This document shows positions 50,928-59,875 of a DNA stretch of 64,000 nt, one piece after another. Positions within the stretch are counted from its first letter, which is position 1. Every line of letters starts with the position of its first letter. A program made the position numbers and the translations under genes. Origin of the DNA: an uncultured Tateyamaria sp. (GTDB lineage Bacteria > Pseudomonadota > Alphaproteobacteria > Rhodobacterales > Rhodobacteraceae); NCBI RefSeq assembly GCF_947496075.1, contig NZ_CANMBJ010000003.1, positions 1 through 64,000 on the forward strand. Reading direction: 5' to 3'. Below the pieces are notes generated by a model. The model had not been told where the DNA came from and did no database searches. It was given only the letters and a program-made list of their open reading frames with translations.

Positions 50928-51968
50928 GTGTCTCTGATCACCTACCTCACACGCATCCATTTTGCGGATCGTGCGTTGGAAGACGCTCTTCCATCTGAAA
51001 TGACACGGCATCAGATTTCGCGGCCTCTGTTGATCGCAAGCGAAAGCACAACACAGTCCGACGCGCTTGACAGGCTACTGGATACGATACCTGCAACCAT
51101 CGCGCCGGCTACGTTTGTCCTGCCCGATACAAGCGAAACCACCGCAGATCGCGCCCGCGTCATTGCGCTGTTGGCGGAAGCCGAGAGCGACGGCATTGTC
51201 GCCTTTGGAGGCCTGCGTGCATTGGATTTGGCGCGCACCGTGTCGCGCCGACAGGTCCCTGTGATCACCATTCCCACGCGCACAAACTCGGTTGGTCTGG
51301 GTCCGCTGGGTCAAAGCGTCAAAGGCGTGCCAAGTCTGCGCGCAGATTTGCCAGTCGCGGTGCTTTGTGATGCCACGCTGACGCTTGATGCGGGGCCATT
51401 GACCACGGCGGCGGCCGGGATGGACGCGCTGGTGCACTGCCTCGAAAGCTATCTAAGCACGACCTTCAACCCGCCTGCCGATGGCATAGCGCTTGATGGT
51501 TTGCGGCGTGCGGTGGTCAACCTCGAGCAGGCTGTGCAAGACGGCACTGACATCGCCGCGCGGCGCGAAATGCTGATTGCGGCTTTGGATGCAGGGCTGG
51601 CTGGTGAAAAGGGCTTTGGCGGGATCGAGGCTGCGGCTCATGGTCTCGAAAGCGTGTTTGACGCGCGCCATGGTGTTCTGCACAGCGCGCTTGTGTCTGA
51701 GTTTCTGGCTTTCAACGCCCCGGCGGTTTCGGACAGGTTCACCGTTTTGCGCGAAGTCCTGGGATTGCCAGAAGGTGCCGATTTGGCGGATGCGCTCAGC
51801 CGTTTGGGCCATCGCGTCGGACTGCCTTTGCGGCTTTCCGAGATCGGCGTTGACGCAGCGCTTGTGCCCACCGCCGCCCGCACTGCCGCAGCAGACCCGT
51901 CAAGCCGTACCAATCCGCGCCATGTGACCGAACGGGACTACGAAAGAATAATGCGTGCAGCGCTGTGA
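50928..51968 (+). CDS. Iron-type alcohol dehydrogenase / maleylacetate reductase-like
   Basis: A 346-residue group III dehydrogenase. The N-terminal Rossmann-like half contains DGIVAFGGLRALDLAR (cofactor loop) and the C-terminal half the metal site: GMDALVHCLESYLS supplies Asp and His (D-x3-H), and GIEAAAHGLESVFDARHGVLHSAL the two further histidines. It would interconvert an alcohol and an aldehyde/ketone or reduce maleylacetate. GTG 50928 (SLITYLTRIHFADRALEDAL) is chosen since it has GGGGG 8 bp upstream; ATG 50913 is an alternative. It lies between the binding-protein and regulator genes of the second catabolic system, so its substrate is likely an intermediate of that compound. Confidence 0.82.
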   Translation: MSLITYLTRIHFADRALEDALPSEMTRHQISRPLLIASESTTQSDALDRLLDTIPATIAPATFVLPDTSETTADRARVIALLAEAESDGIVAFGGLRALDLARTVSRRQVPVITIPTRTNSVGLGPLGQSVKGVPSLRADLPVAVLCDATLTLDAGPLTTAAAGMDALVHCLESYLSTTFNPPADGIALDGLRRAVVNLEQAVQDGTDIAARREMLIAALDAGLAGEKGFGGIEAAAHGLESVFDARHGVLHSALVSEFLAFNAPAVSDRFTVLREVLGLPEGADLADALSRLGHRVGLPLRLSEIGVDAALVPTAARTAAADPSSRTNPRHVTERDYERIMRAAL

Positions 51969-52058
51969 CGTCTAACTTATGCGGTTCCGTATGGACCGAG
52001 GCGTTTTGTGTCTGCCAGTTTATAGGTTAACGTCAGAAAAGCCAAACGAGACCAAAGA

Positions 52059-52106
52059 CGTCCGGGCAAAATAAAAATAATAAAAACAAAAAATTGGGAG
52101 GAAACA
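52059..52106 (+). promoter_or_regulatory. Leader of the AraC gene, shared motif with the binding-protein gene
   Basis: CGTCCGGGCAAAATAAAA is followed by an A-rich leader and TTGGGAGGAAACA before ATG 52107. The binding-protein gene has a similar CGTCCGGGC...TTAAA motif and the same TTGGGAGGAAA leader (49478-49534). The pair may be co-regulated, perhaps by the AraC protein. Confidence 0.4.
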
Positions 52107-52937
52107 ATGAGTGAATCATTGGCCGTGTACCATGGGCATTTTGGCCGTGTCTGCTTGTACTCAATGGATCGCAAGATGGTGCCACACGGGCATCGCGAAG
52201 GACATCTCATCTTTCACTTGCAAGGACCGCCGGGCGAAGTTGTGGTGAATGACACCGCCTATCCGCTATCCGCAGGGCAGGCCGTCGCCGTCAGCCCATG
52301 GCAAGGTCATTACTACAAACCGCTGCACGCATATGAGCCAACTCTGGCCGTGGTCCTTTACATACGCCCGGCGTGGTTTCTGGAGGCCGCGCGGCGGGCG
52401 TCAGCTTCGCTTTGCTTTGGCCGTAATGGCGTCGAGATGACTGAACATTTGTCCCGTCTTGTCTTTGGCACAGCGCAGGCGATGCTAGACGGGGATCGCG
52501 AAGATCTCTTGATCGAAGACCGGCTGTGTGATCTGACGCAGTCCGCGTTTGATCAATCCTGGCAATGGACACCGCGCGGCGCGCAATTCACAGGACCGAT
52601 CCTGCCGCGCCGGGATTTCCGCATTCGCAAGGCCTTGAAGTACCTGCAAGACAATGTCGGTGCGCCACTTAAGTTGAACAATGTCGCACGCGAAGTGGGC
52701 TTGTCCCGCCCGCATTTCTTCAAGCTGTTTCGCGCGCAGGTCGGGTTGACACCAAACCTCTTTTGCAATGCCTTGCGGATGGAGCGTGCGATTGAACAGC
52801 TGGCGAATTCCGAGAACGCTGTGGCGGACATCGGCTTTGACCTCGGCTTCTCCAGCCAAGCCAGTTTCTCGCGATTTTTCATCAGCAATGGTGTTGTTCC
52901 TCCGTCAGCTTATCGGCGGAGTGTTCACGTGACGTGA
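52107..52937 (+). CDS. AraC-family transcriptional regulator
   Basis: A 276-residue regulator with an AraC-like cupin N-terminal domain (VPHGHREGHLIFHLQGPPGEVVVND in parts; the His-rich start is typical) and a C-terminal double helix-turn-helix (KLNNVAREVGLSRPHFFKLFRAQVGLTPNLF in parts, then IGFDLGFSSQASFSRFFI). It lies amid the second catabolic system and should activate it on binding the substrate. A strong GGGAGGAAA ribosome-binding site is present. It is followed by an unrelated opposite-strand gene. Confidence 0.87.
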   Translation: MSESLAVYHGHFGRVCLYSMDRKMVPHGHREGHLIFHLQGPPGEVVVNDTAYPLSAGQAVAVSPWQGHYYKPLHAYEPTLAVVLYIRPAWFLEAARRASASLCFGRNGVEMTEHLSRLVFGTAQAMLDGDREDLLIEDRLCDLTQSAFDQSWQWTPRGAQFTGPILPRRDFRIRKALKYLQDNVGAPLKLNNVAREVGLSRPHFFKLFRAQVGLTPNLFCNALRMERAIEQLANSENAVADIGFDLGFSSQASFSRFFISNGVVPPSAYRRSVHVT

Positions 52938-53053
52938 AAGGCGATGTCTTACGTGGGGATCCGGAAAGTTCGGTATGCGGGACTTTTCTGCCTTTCGCTG
53001 CGGCTGCGCCAATGGCCGTTCTCGTAAACCGAGTTGTTCTCGTCTCAACCTGC

Positions 53054-53686
53054 TCACCTAGCGATCAATGCATAGTCGAAGTGCTCGCACAAGAAGTTTG
53101 GGCCCAGGAAAAGAATCCCGTTTTGCTTGGCCCAAGACTTGAGTTGGGCAAAAGGCAAATGCTTAAGTTTCTCAGTGCCAAGCAGATGTGATTGAAACTC
53201 GGAACTCTGATCGGCATTTTCCCAAAAAGGAATGATCTGGAAACCGTCATCCAAACTCGCTGTCACCAACTCACTGTTGCCTAACGAAAAAGCAAAGACC
53301 AAATCGCCATCCCTAATACTAAGCAAGCGATCTCTTTCGCTCGACGCAACAAAATCACCTTCAACAGGTTGATACTCCTCAAAGAAATAGTTTGGCATCC
53401 ATTCGTTGCCGTCTCGCTCTAGCGCAACGTTGATAGGCAATCCGCCAATGTCGGTCAGTTTTTCATCCAAAGACAGCAAATGACCGAGATGGATCATCCC
53501 AAGATCTCTTCCAGCCTCGAACTCCTTGCAAGTTTTACTGCAGCTGGCGGCATAGCCGTCCTGAACCCGGCATAGAAAGTTGATTGACCTCGGGTCTTCT
53601 AGAACGTGGGGGCATACCAAACAAGCAAGCGGATTGCGCTTGGCATTTCGACGTCTAGCAAGCCTGTTAAGTAGTTTAGCCAACAT
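53054..53686 (-). CDS. Hypothetical protein with a C-terminal DUF2750-like part
   Basis: A 210-residue soluble protein I do not recognise with certainty. The N-terminal half has four cysteines (CLVCPHVLEDPRSINFLC near 22-39, then ASCSKTC near 47-53), possibly a metal site. The C-terminal half (FAFSLGNSELVTASLDDGFQIIPFWENADQ in parts, then LPFAQLKSWAKQNGILFLGPNF) resembles the DUF2750 pattern of a short beta-rich domain. It runs opposite to all its neighbours and interrupts the second catabolic system, which suggests later insertion. No promoter or partner was identified. Confidence 0.5.
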   Translation of the reverse strand: MLAKLLNRLARRRNAKRNPLACLVCPHVLEDPRSINFLCRVQDGYAASCSKTCKEFEAGRDLGMIHLGHLLSLDEKLTDIGGLPINVALERDGNEWMPNYFFEEYQPVEGDFVASSERDRLLSIRDGDLVFAFSLGNSELVTASLDDGFQIIPFWENADQSSEFQSHLLGTEKLKHLPFAQLKSWAKQNGILFLGPNFLCEHFDYALIAR

Positions 53687-53975
53687 GACGCCATAAGAGC
53701 TTAGGACATCGTGTTTGTAAATTGGCGCGGCAAACTCCGAAAGGCATTGCTGACATCCGTTGCTTCCGCAACATCAAGTAATTTGGGCTCAAAGCCGCCG
53801 TTCATGCAAAGTGTCCCCATAATTGCAAACCGCCCCCCGTCCTCTGCCTCCAAAGCCCAAGCGTTTTTTGCAACGCGAAGCACAAGGATCAGACGCTCGG
53901 GTATCTGCCCTACGCGGATTGAGCGTTACGCTAAACCGTCGTGCCACCACATGTACGGGGGACAAGCAGGGTCGT
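53687..53975. other. Gap before the permease operon
   Basis: 289 bases without a convincing gene. A 60-codon minus-strand frame (53701-53883) has a protein-like look but no start signal or recognised motif and may be a decayed fragment. The promoter of the livH operon must lie here; no clear -35/-10 pair was found. Confidence 0.45.
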
Positions 53976-54989
53976 ATGCAGGGGTTTTTACAGCGCCATC
54001 CCATCTGGTCGATCATTATCGCGCTTGTCGCGGCGGTGTTCCTGTGGCTGATCTTTGCGACCTGGTCCGAAGAAATGGTCGAAGTTATGGGCCGCAAGCG
54101 CGTTTTTCTGAACGCTATCTTTGGCGGCATTACATTGGGCGCTTTGTATTTCCTGGTGGCCTCGGGCTTTACGTTGATCTTCGGCCTGATGCGCAACGTG
54201 AACCTTGCGCACGGCTCGCTTTATCTGCTGGGGGGGTATCTCGGCTTTGAAGTGTCCGAGCTGACGGGGTCTTGGCTGCTGGCTTTTCCGGTGGTGTTCA
54301 TCATCGTTGCAATTGTGGGGATTATTCTGCAAAATCAGGTATTTCGCCGTATGGAGGGCGAGGAGCTTCGCCAGACGATGGTGACCATTGGTCTGTCGGT
54401 GGTGATCGCTGATCTCTTGCTGTGGACCTGGGGTGGGCAATCCTACACAATTTATTCCCCGGATTGGCTGTCGGGGCCGATGACATTGCCCATTGTGTCG
54501 TCGATCCGCGACTCCGGTGAGGTGGTTTACCTTCGCTACCCGGCTGTGCGTATGGCGATCCTCTTTGCGGCTATCGTGATTGGCATTGCAATGTGGCTGG
54601 TGCTCAACAAGACAAAGCTGGGCATGCTGGTGCGCGCAGGTGTCGATGACCGTGAAATGCTGGCAGCATCCGGCGTGCGCATACAATACGTGTTCCTCGC
54701 CGTGTTTGCCTTTGGTGCGGGCCTTGCGGGGATGGCCGGGATCGTTGGCGGCACCTTCCAATCGCTGTCACCGGGCGAGGACACGCGATTTCTGCTGGCC
54801 AGTCTGGTCGTGGTGATCGTCGGCGGCATGGGCTCTATCCCCGGCGCGGCGATCGGAGCACTGATCATCGGCCTGTCCGAGCAGTTGGGGCTCGTCTACG
54901 CGCCGACCTATTCGGTGGTGTTCACCTTCCTGATCATGGCCGCCGTGCTCGCGTTCCGTCCGCAGGGCCTTTTGGGAGAGACGCGCTAG
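53976..54989 (+). CDS. Branched-chain-type ABC transporter permease (LivH type)
   Basis: A 337-residue inner-membrane permease. LNAIFGGITLGALYFLVASGFTLIFGLMRNVNLAHGSLYLLGGYLG in parts (residues 45-90) is the LivH signature, and GMVRAGVDDREMLAASGVRI, GGMGSIPGAAIGALIIGL are later family blocks. An additional N-terminal membrane segment (WSIIIALVAAVFLWLIF) precedes the usual start, common in the roseobacter branch. ATG 53976 is chosen; the longer frame upstream lacks similarity. Its stop abuts the livM start directly (TAG then ATG), so translation is coupled. Confidence 0.88.
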   Translation: MQGFLQRHPIWSIIIALVAAVFLWLIFATWSEEMVEVMGRKRVFLNAIFGGITLGALYFLVASGFTLIFGLMRNVNLAHGSLYLLGGYLGFEVSELTGSWLLAFPVVFIIVAIVGIILQNQVFRRMEGEELRQTMVTIGLSVVIADLLLWTWGGQSYTIYSPDWLSGPMTLPIVSSIRDSGEVVYLRYPAVRMAILFAAIVIGIAMWLVLNKTKLGMLVRAGVDDREMLAASGVRIQYVFLAVFAFGAGLAGMAGIVGGTFQSLSPGEDTRFLLASLVVVIVGGMGSIPGAAIGALIIGLSEQLGLVYAPTYSVVFTFLIMAAVLAFRPQGLLGETR

Positions 54990-56039
54990 ATGTCCATCGC
55001 TGAACCCAGAAAAGCGGCGGTCCAGCCGATGTGGTTCGAAAAGATTCCTGCGGGCTGGTGGGCCCTGGTTCTCATTCTCTTGACGATGCCCGCCTGGGCC
55101 AATGACTTCGTTCTTTTTCAGGTCATGGGCTGGACTTTCATCCTTGGGATGATCGCGCTCTCGTTGATGTTCCTTGCGGGCTATGGAGGCATGGTCAGTC
55201 TCATCCAGATGTCCGTCGCCGCGATGGCAGGGTATATGGTGGCGATCTTTGGCAATTCCGGTATGGGCGAGATCAGTATGGGACTGCCATGGTGGCTCTA
55301 TCTGCCAATTGCCGTTGCTATCGCGGCACTGTTCGGAACGCTGGTGGGCGCGTTGGCCGTGCGGACCGAGGGCATCTACACGATTATGATCACCCTCGCG
55401 ATTGCGGCCGCGTTTTTCTATTTCACCCGGCAGAACTACACGATTTTCAACGGGTATTCCGGGTTTAACCTGGTCGTGCCGCCGCCCTTGTTCGGCGTCG
55501 ACTGGCGCGCGCCGATGCCATTCTATTACTTGACGCTGGGGTGTGCCGCGATCTGTTACCTGGTGGTCGTCTATGTGTCGCGCTCGCCGTTTGGACTGTC
55601 CTTGCAAGGGGTGCGTGACAACCCGCGCCGGATGGCGGCGCTGGGGTTCAACGTGACCGCGCACAGGGTTGCGGCCTACACATTTGCCAGTGTGATCGCG
55701 GCGATTGGCGGTATCCTTTTGGCCTGGCAGAACGCGCAGATCGCGCCGGGGACGGCGGGTATTCCTGCGGTGATTGATATTCTCGTGATCGCGGTCGTCG
55801 GCGGTATTACACGCCCGATTGGACCGTTTATCGGAGCGCTGATCTATGTGTTGCTGCGCACGTTTTCACCCGATGTCCTGCTGGCATTCGGCCTGTCTGG
55901 CGAGCGTTTCAAGCTGTTGATCGGGTTGGGCTTTCTCGCCATCGTCTTTTTCTCACCTGACGGCGTGCTTGGCTTGTGGGAGCGGTGGCGCAATCGTCGC
56001 GCGCGCGGGCAGGACCCTCTGACGGGGGAAGACCCATGA
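54990..56039 (+). CDS. Branched-chain-type ABC transporter permease (LivM type)
   Basis: A 349-residue permease with about ten hydrophobic segments. LMFLAGYGGMVSLIQMSVAAMAGYMVAIFG in parts and GVRDNPRRMAALGFNVTAHRVAAYTFASVIAAIGG (in parts, the EAA-like loop) mark it as LivM. It immediately follows livH and overlaps livG by 4 bp (ATGA). The pair should form the channel fed by the binding protein encoded 4.5 kb upstream. Confidence 0.88.
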   Translation: MSIAEPRKAAVQPMWFEKIPAGWWALVLILLTMPAWANDFVLFQVMGWTFILGMIALSLMFLAGYGGMVSLIQMSVAAMAGYMVAIFGNSGMGEISMGLPWWLYLPIAVAIAALFGTLVGALAVRTEGIYTIMITLAIAAAFFYFTRQNYTIFNGYSGFNLVVPPPLFGVDWRAPMPFYYLTLGCAAICYLVVVYVSRSPFGLSLQGVRDNPRRMAALGFNVTAHRVAAYTFASVIAAIGGILLAWQNAQIAPGTAGIPAVIDILVIAVVGGITRPIGPFIGALIYVLLRTFSPDVLLAFGLSGERFKLLIGLGFLAIVFFSPDGVLGLWERWRNRRARGQDPLTGEDP

Positions 56040-56833
56040 GCCTGACGGAACAGACAGGTGCGGCAGAACGTCTGGGGTCGGTCAGTTCCGGCAATGCGCT
56101 TGAGCTGCGCGGCGTCACCAAGATGTTCGGCGCTTTGGCTGCAATCCGGGATATCACGTTGACGGTGGGATCGGGCGAACGCCGCGCGGTGCTGGGGTCA
56201 AATGGTGCGGGCAAGACGACGCTCTTCAACTGCGTGACCGGAGACTTTTTGCCGACAAGCGGTACCATCCGCCTTTTCGGAGAAGACGTGACCCGGTTTC
56301 CCGCCCACGAACGCATCCGCCGGGGCCTGCGCCGCACCTACCAGATCAGCCTTTTGTTCAACGGCCTGACCGTGGCCGACAATGTCTATCTGGCCTGCCG
56401 GGGCGTGTCGCGGGGGCGGTTCTCGTTTCTGCGCCCGCGCGAGAATGATACGTTACTCGGCCGCGCTGACGAACTGATCGAGGCAGTGCACCTGGCGCCA
56501 TGGTGCGACACATCCGTCGCCAACCTGAGCTATGGGCAGCAACGCCAGCTGGAGATTGCACTCGCCCTTGCCGGTGCCCCGCGGATCATTCTTTTTGATG
56601 AGCCCGCGGCAGGCCTTTCGCCAACTGAACGGGCGGAACTGGTGTCGATCCTCAACGGTCTGCCGGGTCATATCGGTTACATTATCATCGAGCATGACAT
56701 GGACGTCGCGCTGCGCGTCGCGGAAAGCGTGACGATGATGCACAACGGCATGATCTTCAAGGAAGGCACACCCGAAGAAATCGAGAACGACCAAGAGGTG
56801 CAGGAGCTGTATCTGGGGGATGGTCATGGCTGA
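56036..56833 (+). CDS. Branched-chain-type ABC transporter ATPase (LivG type)
   Basis: A 265-residue ATPase. Walker A is GSNGAGKTTLFNC, the signature is LSYGQQRQLEIALAL (tyrosine and glycine in the LSGGQ position, usual for LivG), and Walker B IILFDEPAAGLSPTER. The LRRTYQISLLFNGLTVADNVYLA stretch is typical. The start overlaps livM in ATGA and its end overlaps the next ATPase gene by 8 bp. Confidence 0.9.
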   Translation: MSLTEQTGAAERLGSVSSGNALELRGVTKMFGALAAIRDITLTVGSGERRAVLGSNGAGKTTLFNCVTGDFLPTSGTIRLFGEDVTRFPAHERIRRGLRRTYQISLLFNGLTVADNVYLACRGVSRGRFSFLRPRENDTLLGRADELIEAVHLAPWCDTSVANLSYGQQRQLEIALALAGAPRIILFDEPAAGLSPTERAELVSILNGLPGHIGYIIIEHDMDVALRVAESVTMMHNGMIFKEGTPEEIENDQEVQELYLGDGHG

Positions 56834-59027
56834 GCGTCGCAATCAGCACCGTGCCACCCCGGCGGCCCTCGAAGTGCGGGGGCTCAATGTTTACTACGGC
56901 GCATCCCACGCGCTGCAAGGCGTCGATCTTCGGCTGGAAACCGGCGTTTTGTCGGTTGTAGGCCGCAATGGCATGGGAAAGACGACGCTTTGCCAGACGA
57001 TCATGGGTCTGGTGTCTGCCGCCTCGGGCGGGATCAGCGCATGGGGGCAGCCGCTTTTGGGCCTGACCTCTGCCGACATTGCGCGCATGGGCATTGGCTA
57101 CGTGCCGCAGGGTCGGCGGCTTTGGCGCTCTTTGACGGTGGATGAACACCTCAAGATGGTCGAGCAAAAGAACGGCGCCTGGAGCAGCGAGCGTATCTAC
57201 ACGACATTCCCCCGTCTCGCCGAGCGGCGCCGCAACGGCGGGGCTCAGCTGTCTGGTGGTGAGCAACAGATGCTCGCCATCGCGCGCGCGCTTTTGTCGA
57301 ACCCGCGCCTGCTGATCATGGACGAACCGACCGAGGGTCTGGCCCCTGTGATTGTCAGCCAAGTCGAAGAGATGCTTTTGCGACTTGCCGACGAGGGCGA
57401 GATGGACGTGCTTGTGATCGAGCAGAATATCGGGGTCGCCTGTGCGGTGGCTGACCGTGTCGCGATCATGATCAACGGGCAGATCAACCGCATGGTGCCT
57501 GCGCGCGAGCTCGCGGCCGACCGCGATCTGCAACAGAGGCTTTTGGGCGTTGGCCGTCATGCGCATGACGACACACCCGAGGTCGAACCGACATCTCATG
57601 CAAGCGCCGCCGTCGATGGGCCGCCTGCCAAGCCGCACGCCACCAAGATCTATATGTCGAACCCAAACGTGCCGACGCGGTGGGCCAAACCCGTCCCGGT
57701 CCCGCAGATTGAACGCGCGGCACGCGTGGTGACCGCTGCCTTACCAACCATGTCGTCAGCCCAGGCCGAGATCCGCCCCCTGGCCGCACCCGGCGAACAG
57801 GTGGTGTTGGTCGCAGGCACGCTTGACACCAAAGGGGTCGAGTTGCGGTTCATGCGCGACCAGATCCGCGCGGCCGGATTGCCCGTACGGCTGGTCGATC
57901 TGTCGACCAGCGGTGGCCACTCCGGGGCCGAGATACCCGCCCACCAGATCGCTGCATTCCATCCGCGCGGGTCTGCGGGCGTATTCACTGGTGATCGTGG
58001 AAAATCCGTTGCTGGAATGACCGAAGCCTTCGCCCGCTGGATGCAGCGACAAGATGGCGTGATGGGCATCCTTTCTGCCGGTGGGTCTGGCGGCACGGCG
58101 ATCGTGTCCCCCGCGATGCGCACCTTGCCCGTTGGTGTGCCCAAACTGATCGTCTCGACTGTCGCCTCCGGCGAGGTGGCGAAATATGTCGGCGCTGCGG
58201 ACATCACGATGATGCACTCGGTCGCCGATGTGCAGGGCTTGAACGTCATCACCGAAGAGGTGCTGTCGAATGCTGCTCAGGCGATGATCGGCATGGTCAC
58301 TGCGCGCCGTTCCGCCCCCCCGCGGCAGGCAACGAAACCGGCGGTGGCGTTGACGATGTTCGGTGTCACAACCCCCGCCGTTAGTCAGGTGACCGACGCG
58401 TTGGACGACGACTACGACTGCCTTGTGTTCCATGCCACCGGTATCGGCGGGCAGTCGATGGAAAAGCTCGTCGATTCAGGAAAAGTGGACGGGGTCATTG
58501 ACCTGACCACGACTGAGGTTTGCGACATGCTGTTTGGTGGCGTGTTCCCTGCCACCGAAGACCGCTTTGGCGCGGTGATCCGGCGGCGAATGCCTTACAT
58601 CGGCTCTGTCGGGGCGCTGGATATGGTCAATTTTGGCGCGCCCGACACGGTGCCGGAAAAGTACCAGACTCGCACGTTCTACGAACACAATCCGCAAGTC
58701 ACGCTGATGCGCACCACGCCCGAAGAAAACACGGCGATGGGGCGTTGGATCGGGGGCAGACTGAACGAGATGGAAGCGCCCGTGCGCTTCTTCCTGCCTG
58801 AAGGTGGCGTGTCAGCACTCGACAGGCCGGGTCAGCCGTTTGACGACCCGGCCGCGCGGCATGCCCTGTTCACAGCGCTCGAAGACACCGTGCGACAAAC
58901 CTCGACGCGGCAACTGATCCGGGTGCCGCACAATATCAACGATCCCGAATTTGCTGCCCTTGTGATCGACGCGTTCCGCGACTTTCACGGCGGGCGGCCC
59001 CCAAGACGCAAAGAGGCCCGCCGATGA
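56826..59027 (+). CDS. LivF-type ABC ATPase fused to a Tm-1-like (UPF0261) domain
   Basis: A 733-residue fusion. Residues about 15-242 are a complete LivF ATPase: Walker [11 protein letters not shown] (47-56), signature [13 protein letters not shown] (142-154), Walker [12 protein letters not shown] (162-172). A low-complexity linker (about 245-320, rich in Ala, Pro, Thr) follows. Residues about 325-725 are a Tm-1-like ATP-binding domain of the UPF0261 family: [21 protein letters not shown] (in parts), [38 protein letters not shown] and [18 protein letters not shown] 56826 with GGGGGA 5-6 bp upstream is chosen. In plants Tm-1 joins this domain to a PF09370-type barrel; here that barrel is the next gene, overlapping in ATGA. 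The fusion may couple transport to the first enzymatic step. Confidence 0.9.
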   Translation: MAERRNQHRATPAALEVRGLNVYYGASHALQGVDLRLETGVLSVVGRNGMGKTTLCQTIMGLVSAASGGISAWGQPLLGLTSADIARMGIGYVPQGRRLWRSLTVDEHLKMVEQKNGAWSSERIYTTFPRLAERRRNGGAQLSGGEQQMLAIARALLSNPRLLIMDEPTEGLAPVIVSQVEEMLLRLADEGEMDVLVIEQNIGVACAVADRVAIMINGQINRMVPARELAADRDLQQRLLGVGRHAHDDTPEVEPTSHASAAVDGPPAKPHATKIYMSNPNVPTRWAKPVPVPQIERAARVVTAALPTMSSAQAEIRPLAAPGEQVVLVAGTLDTKGVELRFMRDQIRAAGLPVRLVDLSTSGGHSGAEIPAHQIAAFHPRGSAGVFTGDRGKSVAGMTEAFARWMQRQDGVMGILSAGGSGGTAIVSPAMRTLPVGVPKLIVSTVASGEVAKYVGAADITMMHSVADVQGLNVITEEVLSNAAQAMIGMVTARRSAPPRQATKPAVALTMFGVTTPAVSQVTDALDDDYDCLVFHATGIGGQSMEKLVDSGKVDGVIDLTTTEVCDMLFGGVFPATEDRFGAVIRRRMPYIGSVGALDMVNFGAPDTVPEKYQTRTFYEHNPQVTLMRTTPEENTAMGRWIGGRLNEMEAPVRFFLPEGGVSALDRPGQPFDDPAARHALFTALEDTVRQTSTRQLIRVPHNINDPEFAALVIDAFRDFHGGRPPRRKEARR

Positions 59028-59851
59028 TCGACCGAGATACCATCCTTGCCAAGTTCCGCGACATGGTTGCGCGCGGTGAACCCATTGTCGGCGGCGGTGC
59101 CGGTACCGGGCTTTCGGCAAAATGCGAAGAGGCGGGCGGTATTGATCTGATCGTGATCTACAATTCGGGCCGTTATCGCATGGCGGGGCGCGGCAGCCTT
59201 GCGGGGCTGATGCCCTACGGCGATGCCAACGCGATTGTGGTCGAGATGGCGTCCGAAGTGCTGCCGGTGGTCAAACACACGCCGGTCCTGGCCGGGGTCT
59301 GTGCGACCGATCCGTTCCGCCTCATGGACAAGTTTCTTGATCAACTGAAGGACATCGGCTTTTCCGGCGTGCAGAATTTTCCGACTGTCGGGCTGATCGA
59401 CGGCTCGTTCCGTGCAAACCTCGAAGAGACGGGCATGGGCTTTGGGCTTGAGGTTGACATGATCGCCAAGGCGCATGCCAAGGGGATGCTCACGACGCCC
59501 TATGTCTTTGACGAGGACAGCGCGGTCGAGATGGCCAAGGCAGGCGCAGATATCATCGTGTGCCATTTGGGCCTCACGACCGGCGGCGCCATTGGCGCAG
59601 AGACAGCCGTCACGCTGCAAGACTGCCCAGCACTTGTCGACGCATGGGCCGAGGCGGCGCTGACAGTGAACAAGGACGCCATCGTGCTGGTCCATGGCGG
59701 ACCTGTTGCGATGCCGGACGATGCTGAATTCGTCCTGAAGAACACGTCAAATTGCCATGGGTTTTATGGTGCGTCCTCGATGGAACGTTTGCCGACCGAG
59801 GTGGCACTGACGGAGCAAACGCGCGCCTTCAAGGCCATCAAAGGCCAGTAA
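59024..59851 (+). CDS. Phosphoenolpyruvate-hydrolase-like TIM-barrel protein (PF09370 type)
   Basis: A 275-residue TIM-barrel protein. Its N-terminus ([36 protein letters not shown] in parts) and the [31 protein letters not shown] block (in parts) are the signature of the PEP-hydrolase-like family found as the C-terminal half of plant Tm-1. The [16 protein letters not shown] and [13 protein letters not shown] blocks complete the barrel. It overlaps the LivF-Tm-1 fusion gene in ATGA, so the two halves are made together. The family name derives from sequence resemblance; a carbon-carbon bond hydrolase or lyase role in this pathway is likely but unproven. Confidence 0.88.
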   Translation: MIDRDTILAKFRDMVARGEPIVGGGAGTGLSAKCEEAGGIDLIVIYNSGRYRMAGRGSLAGLMPYGDANAIVVEMASEVLPVVKHTPVLAGVCATDPFRLMDKFLDQLKDIGFSGVQNFPTVGLIDGSFRANLEETGMGFGLEVDMIAKAHAKGMLTTPYVFDEDSAVEMAKAGADIIVCHLGLTTGGAIGAETAVTLQDCPALVDAWAEAALTVNKDAIVLVHGGPVAMPDDAEFVLKNTSNCHGFYGASSMERLPTEVALTEQTRAFKAIKGQ

Positions 59852-59875
59852 CGCGCAACGCGGGGAGGATAAGAC

